From positions 10,416,001 to 10,480,000 of the forward strand of contig NC_060024.1 in the NCBI RefSeq assembly GCF_021134715.1: a DNA stretch of 64,000 nucleotides, written 5' to 3'. Within the stretch, counting starts at the first letter, position 1. Every line of letters starts with the position of its first letter. Source of the stretch: Daphnia pulex. Its lineage: Eukaryota > Arthropoda > Branchiopoda > Diplostraca > Daphniidae. The notes under the pieces are model-generated. The model ran no database searches and had not been told where the DNA came from. It worked only from the letters and a program-made list of their open reading frames with translations. Of this stretch, positions 47,621 to 58,300 are shown one piece after another. The position numbers were made by a program, and so were the translations under genes.

Positions 47621-49438
47621 TTACTTTGGACTATTTGGATACAGGATACCTGTGTTTTGTTGAATCCATGATAGGTAATTAGTAACCTAGCACACAAAAA
47701 GAGCAATCAGTATTAAATCTTGAGAGAAATAAGTTCGAATAATTACTTTCGTATAGACGCCAGGTGTATTGAGTTTTGCACAACCGATCCCAAAGCTGGT
47801 GATTCCAACGATGTACCCTAGACCTGTTTGAGGATCAATCCAATTCAACGGACCTCCGGAATCTCCTTGACAAGCATCTTTATTCTCGGCATAAGTGCAG
47901 AACATGTTCTCAGTAATCTTGGATCCAACAATCGAATTGAGCCGACAGTTTTCAGTCGAAATAATTGGCAGCGCAACTTCTAATAAATTCGGCGAAGCTG
48001 TTCCACCAAAGCTCGTTGTTCCCCACCCTGGATGGATTACACAGACATAAGATTATAGAAAATGCATTAGAAAAAGTTTGGTATGTTTGTTTTTTAAATC
48101 ACCGGTAACAGTTCCGATTTGTTTGTCGAAATTGTAATTAACAAAACGAGTCGGTAGGCAGACGGGTCGAACGGCTGCAGTGAGACTAACAGGCGAATCA
48201 AGTTTAAGCAGAGCGATATCATGGTTGACGGTCGTTCGATTAAAATTCGGATGTTGAACAATTTGACTCACTCTGCGGACCTATATTGGACGACGTAGAA
48301 AAAATCAATTGAGAAAAAGGATTAACAAATAAAACAATTGATAGAGAAAAGGGACCTGTGAGGTTGACGACAAGCTTTTCGTGTCGTATTGTCCCACAAC
48401 GACTCCAATATTGGCTGCAATTCGATTGTGAGTGCAGTGAGCGGCCGTGAGAACCCAATTTGGCGAGATCAAAGTCGCCCCGCAATATTGGTTGCCTCCG
48501 CCAGACGGACTGATATCAGCCAATAAAGTCTGCCAGGGCCATTCGGTTACTCCAGCACTTTGACCCCCAACTACGCGGTTCTACATAAGCGAGCGAACCG
48601 TGAATAAATCTCCGTGAAATCGAAAGTACGTACAAAAAAAGTGACTTTATCAAAGAATTAAATTATACCTGTCCCTTGATTCCGCATTGACAATTCGGAG
48701 TAGGCGCAAGGGTAGAAGTAGTGGGCGGAGCTTGAGCCTGGGCGACACAAGAGAAACCACCGCCATTCGTGTAATAGGACGAATGAAATGCGATCGCGAT
48801 AGAATTTGCCTTTGACGTCACTTGTAACCTCCCACTCCTGCATAAACGCGCGTCGTATATGTATACGTAATTGTTCATTAAAGAATCACAGTCTATTTTA
48901 AATAGCTAGGTAAATTAAATGAATTATACCCGCATATGGGGTTGGCAGCATCTCTGAATGCCGTGTCTCCACTGGGCGAAAACAGGAGATAGTCTCCGGT
49001 ACAGGAAATGGATAGCGGGTCGCAAATGAGCGTGAATTGAGCGTCAGTCGATGTAGTCAATGTCCATAAACAATCAGCCCCTCCGCTGTACAAATTGGGA
49101 TAATTCGGAGATGCAAAACGTCCCTTGAAAACGCGAAAGATTCCAACATCAATTTCACTTGAATCTCCAACTGGAATAAGCAGAAATGTATGCAACAATA
49201 ATCTAGTTACCTGATATCCTTTGGAGACGTACACAGTCGTAGTTGTACCACATGTGTATTGACGTAACTGCGCTGACGAATTATTGTCGCTGATGCTCAG
49301 AACAGTCTGGTTGATATGCAAAGCGGGTCTCAGCTCGCCCAGACAACCTGACAGCAGGGCAATCACCCAAACAGAGGAGAACAGACGGGACGAGGCGGTG
49401 TGCATGAATAAAACGTTCATGTTGTAATGAACTGCCAA
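47621..49438 (-). CDS. secreted CUB-domain trypsin-like serine protease
   Basis: An S1-family protease with an N-terminal CUB domain. A hydrophobic leader ([13 protein letters not shown]) follows a short N-terminal stretch; two further in-frame ATGs lie within the first 12 codons, so the exact start is open. The CUB part includes [35 protein letters not shown] and [19 protein letters not shown] Pro/Thr linker ([17 protein letters not shown]) precedes the activation site [16 protein letters not shown]. Catalytic residues: His in LTAAHC, Asp in NHDIALLKL, Ser in CQGDSGGP. The S1-pocket residue six before the Ser is Asp ([11 protein letters not shown]), giving trypsin-like cleavage after Lys/Arg. 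The end reads [20 protein letters not shown]. Complete and probably active; the physiological substrate (digestive or immune cascade) is not known. Confidence 0.9.
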
Positions 49439-50295
49439 TCTAAATCCGGCTCCTATAAATATGTATGACTCCCGAGTGATGCGGTGGATAGGGTTGCCGT
49501 TAATAACAGGACATTAATATTGACTCAAGTGCCGCGGTGAAGACGTCACTAGTTACGCGGTTTCACGCAACATTTGAAAACTGTTTGCATTTGCAAAATA
49601 CTTTTCTGTTGCGGGTGATTGTCTTCTTCGGCGCACAAACCACAACGCAACGAGGACACTGTCGATCTGAATAAATAGAACTTTCCACATAAACTGAAAC
49701 ACGTATACATTTTCGCGCTCTCGGGTTGAGAGTAATTTTGTTTTGTCCGTTTTTACCTGTAGTAATAAAAGAAAACTTTGACCTGGATTGGTTTGTGTAC
49801 ACAAATTTGGTAAAACTTGGTCCAGTTGTATACCATTCTCAAGGTCTTTCGAGTATTTAAACTATATACCACAATTTTAAACAACATATTAGTCGGGGGA
49901 GCATACCTGGACTTTGCGGGTTGGTGACCTTCGGAGGGTTGAAAAAGGTTTTAAATGTGAGGATTGAAGATGAGTACGCTGGCAGGAGAGTCAACGACAT
50001 GAAACACGAGTTTATTGCAATCAACCTATAGCCAAGCAACATCTAGTTATTTCTTTAGAACACAAAAAAAAAATTTATGGAGTTATTTGAAACTTTAATT
50101 AATACACGGGATAAAAGTGAAACATCGTGCAAGGAAAGCGTAGAGGACAAAGTATAGAGGAGAAGTATCATGTGACGAAGAATCTTCAGATTTTAAGGTA
50201 TAGATAATTAATTATATATTGCGAACGTAATTAACGAATCTATCGTATGTTTGTTTTTTTGTAACGCTATTTGATTTTCCTTTGTTTTTCGGAGA
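49439..50295. other. intergenic with doubtful short frames
   Basis: No gene recognised. A minus-strand frame at 49857-50042 starts with a hydrophobic stretch (MLLGYRLIAINSCFMSLTLL) and reaches a GTATGC donor, so a small secreted-peptide exon is possible, but no partner exon was found. Confidence 0.3.
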
Positions 50296-51148
50296 TCAAG
50301 GGTTCAAACAAGAAACATCGGCTTGGATCTCTTTATCCTCGCTTTTAATACCCAGAAGAGAGTTTCTCAATGACCCGTTATGACTTGCTATGTCCAAAAG
50401 CTCTTTCAGTCCCTGCATAAGAATGATGAAAATTATTGAAATTTACACGTTAAAATTTAAAAGACGTTCCGAACAGCTCTTCTGGTTACCCGATTTTCAG
50501 TTGTCAATTTTGAAAACAGTTCAATTTCCTTTTGTACATAACTGTCATCCAACTTTATAGCTGTCTCCATGACCCCAATCATGTCATTGATTTTCTCTGC
50601 CTGTTCTTCAGCCTTCTGAATAGACCATCACAATAAGGAATTCATTAATCTCATGCCATGTAAGATTATTAATAAATTATTAGGTATTATTTACTCTTGT
50701 GTCTGGGAGAAGATGAACCAAGTTCTTTTCTGTGTGACTTGCTTCAAGTAAACGGCTTATTTGTTGTCTGTATTTACTCATTATAAGCTCAAGAGTATTT
50801 TGATGCTCTTCAAGAGCTGACTTGAGTTCCTTGTTTTCATTTTCTAAAGCTCTCAATTGTCGGTTTTCTTGCTGAATATTGGCTATGAGATCCAAATGTG
50901 GTCTTTGATGAGCAGCTGTGTTCAATTCAACCAATTCTTCTTGGTACTAAAGAAGAAGCAATAATTTGAAAAAAATTACTGCCACAAGCTATCACCAACC
51001 CCCAACCGTGTACCTCTTTCATGGCATCCACTTGACAAAACATTGCCTGAGCTTGCGACAGAAGCAAATCTGCAGAGGAGTCGTGGTCTTTCAGGCGTCC
51101 AGCTAGTCGTTTGGCATCAGCAAGAATTTGTTGAACAGACACAGACAT
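50296..51148 (-). CDS. FGFR1OP2: FGFR1OP2/SIKE-family coiled-coil protein (STRIPAK-associated)
   Basis: A coiled-coil adaptor of the FGFR1OP2/SIKE1 family, known to associate with STRIPAK phosphatase-kinase complexes and, for SIKE, with innate-immune kinases. ATG at 51148 begins MSVSVQQILADAKRLAGRLK, then DHDSSADLLLSQAQAM and DAMKE; the next exon gives YQEELVELNTAAHQRPHLDL, IANIQQENRQLRALENENKE and LEEHQNTLELIMSKYRQQIS, all close to the human text. Later exons encode AEKINDMIGVMETAIKLDDS, then TTENR joined to GLKELLDIASHNGSL through a GTAACC donor. It ends KEIQADVSCLNP. Coiled coil throughout; length about 230 residues, slightly short of the vertebrate proteins. Confidence 0.9.
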
Positions 51149-51621
51149 TTTGTTTGCCTGCTTGGGACTACATGGAAATAGAAAAACAGCAGAACTGGTA
51201 TGTAAGTGTGAGTTTATTGTAAGTTAAAAAAGTTATGGCATCTGAAGCAGACTATAAACATTGGTGCATCGATCAGTTAATCGAAGAGATAGTTTTCATC
51301 GATTTCCATGTCGATTCAACAACTTACAAATCTCATAACTGGGCCCACGCAAACTACGAACGTGTTTGCTTGGTTGTTATCCCGACACCCTTTTCGAGCA
51401 AATAACTGATTTTCTTATCACGACAACAAACCGGTGATAAAAGGGACATGATAGAGATTTACCTTTCGTATTTCATTCGATTTATGTTTTACTTTTCATC
51501 AACTCGAAATATATCAGCAAACAACAGATTACAATATCTCATGAAAAAATAAATAATCAACATTCGATCGTGGCGACATCTGGCGAGAAAAATTAAAGGT
51601 GCGCCCGGGAAAAGGCTTCCC
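51149..51621. other. FGFR1OP2 upstream region
   Basis: No coding sequence. It should contain the promoter of the FGFR1OP2-like gene. Confidence 0.35.
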
Positions 51622-52265
51622 CTGGCCATGGCCTACTTAATGGTTAAGGCCTGTAAACTTGAATCCTGCCCCATGAAGGCGAGAGGATCTGCCAAATTCC
51701 CTATCCTTTCCCCGGGCAAGAGCCAATCAGACGAAAAATGGAGGCTACAACTTCGCCATCTGTCGTTCAATACTGCTATCTCGTTAGAATGGTTAGGTAG
51801 CTAGATATAATAAATTTTTCTTCGAGTGTTTCATAGCAGTGGTAGCCGTATGGATAGCAATGTCAGCTACCACACCACGGCGCGGCGTTCAATTCTCGGT
51901 TGGGAGGTATCTTTTTAATTTGCAGTTTATAACAAAGGTTGTGTTTCACGGAATAATTTATTCGAAAAATTTTGCTGGAATTATGCACATGTCCTTTTTA
52001 TCCTATTTAGTCGTTTTCCTCAACATCTGCTGTTGAACTTAGTAGGAAAAACGCATTTCGTGGCATCTAACAATTTGTTATTACGCCTTCATTACTTTAC
52101 AACGAGATTTACATCTTAAAACGCCAGATGGCGAAGTTGTAACCTCCATTTTTCGCCTGATTGGCTCTCACAGGGACAGGGCTAGGGAATTTGGCCACGC
52201 CTCTCGCCTTCATGGCAGTGGATACAAGTCTACAGGCCTTAACCATAGAGTAGGCCATGCCCTGG
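51622..52265. mobile_element. foldback element with tRNA-like arms
   Basis: Arms 51622-51788 and 52092-52265 are reverse complements at roughly 80% identity. Each contains ATGGTTAAGGCCTGTA, which resembles a pol III A box, and ACTTGAATCC or ACTTGTATCC, which resembles a B box. Each also contains GAGCCAATCAGxCGAAAAAT and ACAACTTCGCCATCTG. The arms thus look like two inverted copies of a tRNA-derived short element. The 300-bp centre carries another tRNA-like piece. No protein coding. Confidence 0.6.
51834..51907 (+). repeat. tRNA-like (pol III promoter) fragment
   Basis: TAGCAGTGGTAGC fits an A box and GCGTTCAATTCTCGG fits a B box at normal tRNA spacing. The flanking bases do not pair into an acceptor stem, so this is not a working tRNA gene. 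A SINE-type promoter or tRNA relic is likely. Confidence 0.4.
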
Positions 52266-52370
52266 CATACACATTATGCGGATAAAATAAATAACAAGAA
52301 ACGAGCACACACTATAATAGGAAAACACATTTTTTTGTAGTAATTCGATGAGTATCCAGGAAAATCTATT

Positions 52371-55300
52371 TTAAAGGACGGCTCCGAATGCTAAATGGAA
52401 GGCAAGATCCAAAATATCCTGTGCTACGCCATCTTGGTGGCAAATGAACAGCTCCCGATGAACAGGGGATAGAAACAGCCTCCTAAAATTAAAATCCGAC
52501 ACCCACGCACAAAAAGAAAAAGTAAAAGTTACAATGGGTTAGCTAGATCGATCGATGTGAAGTTGAAAAAGCATCACCGCACCCAGTGACCCAAAAACTG
52601 TCGCTCATCGGGGTCGATTTCGTCCCGCTGCCGGGACTGGGAGGAGATTCAGTGACTGTAAAAACAACCGAGACCTCTTGAAGTGCCACTAAACTCTTAT
52701 CAGACCAAGGGCCACCCCAATCGGGCCTTTGTAAATCCATCTGTAAAAAAATAAAAGTAAAAAAAACGGGGACGAGTTGAAATCAATATTTGTTTTTCAT
52801 CAAATTCTAGGCACTTGAATTTGTATTGGGTCGACCTACTTTAGCTTTAAGAGTTCGCTGAAATAAATTGTGAATCGTCAGACAAGTTTTCTGAAATTGA
52901 TCGATAAACCTGGTTCCAGCGTTCAAGATGGTCGGGGCGACGAATACACCTGTACCGAAATCCATCGACAGGTAATTGATCATGGTTGGCCTGAGCCCTG
53001 GAGTGATGCTATTAATTGCAATCAAACAAAAAAAAAAAAAAAAAAAAAAACAAAGCGGAAAGTTGGAGGGGGATATGTCAAGGAAAAAAGACAAAAATAA
53101 TTTTCTCCTGTTAGAAAATCGAGCGAGGTCAAACAGCATTTTATTCGTCTTTATAGTCAAAAGGAATAAATGCTGTGTACCTGCTGAGCTTCCAACTGGG
53201 CGTCGCTGAGCGCGATGATATAAAACAACGGAAGTACCTAAAGGTCGGCATTTCCGACTCGGGTGACGAAGATATCGGCGTTGTACATTCAGAAACTTGG
53301 CTGAGATTCGTGACCAGGGCCGGATTCTGTGGTCCGTTCAATCTTTAACGATCGCAAAAGGGAATTATTCAATTGTTTTCTTCATTCCAAATTTAATTAT
53401 AACTTAATTCATTAAAACAAATTACATTTGATTGCAGGTCGTTTCTAGGTCGAGGTACTGCAATTCCTGCAGGAAAAACTGCATTTCTTCAATGAGAAAA
53501 GTATCTGGATAATGATCCCACCTGAAAAGTCAATCGAGATTTATCGACGGGCAAACAAGGTAAAAGAACCGTAAAGAAAATCAAATTACGATTGGGTAAC
53601 GCCTCCCGACTCTAGTAGAGCAACAACGAGAATGTGACCCTAAAAGAAAAGAAAAATAAATCATCATTTCGAGAAATGTAATCTCCGTCTTGACTATCTA
53701 ATGAGAGAGAGAGCCCCACCGATCCGACGACGACAAGAAAGGATTGATTTCCAGCATCTTCAGACTCTGGGAACACTTGGCGCCAGATAATCAAGCTGCT
53801 CAATCGACGGCGATGGCTCATCTCCAAGATCTGGTTCCACTTGAGAAAAGTGCCGATCTCTTCCAGTCGCTTGGCTGCCATTGTCGAAGCCACCAGATAA
53901 CCCTGCAGTGAAGTAAACACACAACGCTTGAATAATGTTCAACTGTGGGAAGGTAACAAGGACGGACGGACGAAGAAGAAAAAAAAAGGACAAATGAAAT
54001 TATATCCAATGATCCACCCAACCTGACAATACACGGCCGATCCGGTGATGGTAGCGCATCGTTGAATGCTGATTGACTCTTCATCCTGTGCCCACAAATC
54101 ACAAATAGTAGAGAAAAAGGTTACACACACTGGGCCAAATAAATGTCTAATAATCTAATACGGTCGATCGACATTGTGAAAGAAAAGGGGAAAAAAGGAC
54201 AGAAAAGTGAGTCTGTCTTTTTTTCAATCTGACTCGTTATTCTTCTATTCAGAGTATGTGACAAGCGCCATAGATTTGCTATCGAGGAGGGGGGCGAATG
54301 TCGTCATATTCTTTTCTGGTTGCACACATTGCTCAGCTCTCTGCCTTCTTACCCAGTCCTCGTAATCGATGGCTTCCATTTGGTTGAGAGTTAACGTCAC
54401 GTCCAGCTGCACACGGTACACACATTTGGGTTGGAAAGAAAGAAAAAAAGAGAGAGTTGGGGGTGCAATCAATCATCAATTTACGACTGGATGGATAGAT
54501 GGATCGTTACGTGACTTTCGGGAGGTAGCGGGAGCCATTGGCCGCAGGTGACGAAGTAGTTGGAGAGTCGATTGAATGGCCGGCTCATGTCGTTACTGCC
54601 CCCTGGGCTAACGGTCGATGCATTTCCGACGCTCCTAGCGCCGGCTCCTTGCTGGAGCCAATGGAAGAGAGAGTCGACCATGCGACGGATTTCGCCTGCC
54701 AGTCGCGGTTCAGTCAATGCCCTTTTTATTTTTAATATAAAAATTCAAAAACAAATGTGAAATCGATCGGCGTCGTCGTTCCAATTGACTCGACAAAATA
54801 AAATTTCCAAACAGAAACCTGCGGATGGAGCCATACTGGAAACGGAATAGCGACGCCAGCTGTTTGGCCGTCATCTGCAGCTCGATGCGACTACACCTGG
54901 TTAAATAAAGAAATTTTAAAAAGAGAAAAAAAAGGGGGGAATCAATAAAACCGCCGGCTCCTAAATAATAAAAAAAAAAATAGGAATTGACGCCAGAGGC
55001 GCTCGAGTGCACATCATTTTAAAAATAAAATGTTAAAAAAAAAAAGAAAAGAAAAATAGAGAGAGAGATTAACCAAATGGAAGGAGCTCCGATGAGGAAT
55101 AGGACGGATCCTTCGACGATGTAAACGAGATGGACGATCATTCCGTCGAGGATAACAGTCGAACTGCGAAACATCACAAAGAAAATCAAACATTTGATTT
55201 AACCAAATAAAAAGAAAGAAAAACATCGAATACAAGAAAAGTTAAAACATTCAAGTCCGGAGGAAATTTAAAAAAACAAAACAAAAAAGGAGCCCCCCCG

Positions 55301-58300
55301 TGGCATATGGCAGCAGGGCTTTTCCACTTTGGTATGCGGGACATGTTTTTGATGAGCTTCTCCCTTGATCATCGTTTCTCACTACGTGACGAACCCCGGC
55401 CAAGAGGAGACAACGACACACACACACAACGTAAGGAGGGAGGTGGGCGCGCCTCCTCACACATCCATATAAACATATTTGACAGTGCCGGTCACGAACT
55501 CAGTTTTCTCAAAAGCGCGAAGGATCCTGAGCTCCTTGGGTTCGGCGGGACATGAGAATAATGAATCGACCGTTTCTTTTGTTCCCAAGGAGCCAAAAAC
55601 AGGAGCCAAAAAAACCTAAACTACCTTCCACTTTTGGGTTGTTTTTGTCTTCTTTCTCCTGGACACGCAATACGCAACTAACATTCATTAGGATCCCCCC
55701 CCCCTCTTAATATTGTAAATTGACACGAAACAAAGGAGGGAAGACGCATGAATGTGTGTGTGTGTTGTCTGGGTTGCTCCCCGTTTTCTTGATCACGGCA
55801 GCAGCCTGGGGACGACTTACCAAGATGGTGGGGCAGAGCCCGTCAGTTGTGGCATCAAGTGAGCCAGCGTGACGATGGCGCCACGCCATTTGAGCAACGG
55901 ATCAATCCCGTTGCTCGTGTCTGTACCTCCTCCTCCTCCTCCTCCTCGGTTGGTGTTGCTGCTGCTCTGGTAAAGGATGTCTGCCGTCTCGGCCGAGGCT
56001 TCAGTCACATTCTCCTGACTGAGCAAGAAAATGCCGTGAGGAGGCGCAGGAGTCTCGCCGCTGTTACCTCCACTCGGCTCCTGAAACAACAACAAACAAC
56101 AGCAAATGGCATAAATACTCAAGTGGATCATGTGTTGGAGAGAAACAGCCGCCAGGAGAGAGAAAGAAAGAAAGTAACTAACGAAGTCCATCCGTCGCGT
56201 TATACTCGGATATAATAGGAGAGACTTCGCAGAAGGGAAGGAGAAACGAATGCAACCCTATCTACGCTCCTAAGATGACAGCGACAACAAGAAAAAGAAA
56301 AAAGGAGGGGGCTCCTGACTCTCCTGGACGATGGAGGGGAGGATCTACATGTCTCATTCCGACACAGTGTACATCCACGTGCGTCATTTCGCAGAAGAAA
56401 AAAAAGAAAAAGAAAAACAGACTTTGTTTGCCCGTGTGTTAGGAGCCAGGTTCCTAACGTATCTGAATTGGCCATCGTGTCACGTTGTCGTCGCTGCAAA
56501 TCTCTCAAGGAGCAGCTCCTTCGACTTTTCCGTTTTTCTTTTTTTTTATTTCCCACCGCCGACGAAATGAAACAGACGATTCCTCCTTCTTCTCGGCCCA
56601 TCGGGCGGATGAGAGCCGGAGGATTTTAAAAGAGAGTGTGAGATTCTCGCGAGATTTGTGTCTCTGTGTTATTCCGATGGAGAGAAAATAGGAGCCCATT
56701 CTGGGCGAGAAAAAAGGAAAAAAATAGGAGCCGTACAACTCTCAGACAAGAAGGAAAAGAAAAGAAATAAAGTTTCCTTTTTCTTTTCTCTTTCAGGAGC
56801 TCCTGGTGCGAAGTGGGAGGAGGCAAAAGGGATGGGATCAATAACTCCCCGAGCTCCTCGAGACTCCCACCGAGTTGCTAGTTGCTGCTTGCAAGCAAGG
56901 AGTCGACTTTTTTTGTTGTTATCTCTTGTCTGGACCCTGGGATCTTCAGAGTCCCGCCAACGGCAACATTCGCATCTTAGTATATTATTCTTACACACAT
57001 AAGAACTAATGCTTACACAACAGCAACAGCAACAACAAACGACGCCTATATCCTAACCCAACAACGCCATCGGCGTCGCCCCATCTCCCACGTCCCTTTT
57101 CTTCCACCTAATCCTTAAAAATATATTTCTATTTAGAGAAAAAAGAAAAAAAGAATTCTAGACTCCCCGCTCGGGGGAATGGTTACAGTAATGTAACGTA
57201 ACGCTGACACATATTCACTGGCGGGAAAAACCCCTTCCACCAACCCAACCCCAAGGAAAACCAATGTTAAATCAAACGAGATTTTCCGGTTAGCTTTTTC
57301 TTCATTATTGCACCAGAGTCTAGTCTAGTAGTCGGTTGGCCCTAATCACAGGACACCCCCCTCCTCCACAACACGAACCCAAATCTAATTACATTATCGA
57401 TCGATTTCGTTGGGCGGCAACAAAAAAAAAGAAGAGGAAATTGTGTAACTTGGTTTAACTTCCATTTTCTTACCGCGAAGAAACACGAAACATTTTTTTC
57501 GGGGGTTGTTTCGGCCGCCAAAAAAAGATAAGACAGATTTCCTGCCGAACCCTAAAAAAGATATTGATACATCCCGCTCGCCTCCTCCCTTTCTGTTGTC
57601 ACGAGGAGCTTATCGACGGATCACGGTCGATTGCCTCGTTGCAAATAAAAAACACGTTTTTCTTTCTTTGGGTCCAACCCCATCGGCCGCCTCCTAGCTG
57701 TTAATGACTCATTTCATCCGCGCCTTCCTCCCAATAACAACAAAACTTGGTTGACGACGAAAGGAGCTCTCGGCTCAATATAACATACGCAGCCAAGGCT
57801 ATATGGCTCCTTACTCCCCCAGTCAGGATTTAACCGGGGAAAAAACGAACGAACGGCAGAGGGATTCATTTCTTCTTTTTTTAATATTTGATAAACGTAA
57901 TAATAAGGGCGACCTGTGTATACGTTTACAGCCCATTATTATGGGGTGGGCGTCTCTCTCTTTCTTCTCATCATTTCCCTTTCGCTCCTATCTGTTCCTT
58001 TGTTTGGGAGGGACCAAAAGACAAAAATCCCGGGGCCCGTGATTGAATCGCAAATTGGCTGCGTCGCATTTATACTAAGAAGAAGAAGAAGAAGACAAAA
58101 AAATAAGAAGAGTATAGTCCCGGAATCCGATCAATCACGGCTTAAAAGGGGTCTCTACCTCCCACTCCCGAATCCCTCACGAAGGCAAAAGAAAAAGAAA
58201 TTAACCTAAAAGGAATAAACATTTATTATTACCTGATTGCGGTTGTCGTTGGATGTGGGTCTCCTCCTAAAGTTCAACTCGACCTGAGAAATTAAAAAAC

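Noticed and set aside
49563-49804. Overlapping minus-strand frames of about 80 codons
   Set aside because: Two different frames are open over the same bases, composition is intergenic-like, and no family or splice partner was found.
51834-51907. Functional tRNA gene
   Set aside because: Internal boxes are present but no acceptor stem can pair, so only a tRNA-like fragment is reported.
56200-58210. Many open frames of 60-130 codons on both strands in the intu intron
   Set aside because: They are low-complexity Arg/Lys/Ser/Phe text caused by purine and pyrimidine tracts, overlap one another on both strands, and lie inside a spliced intron.
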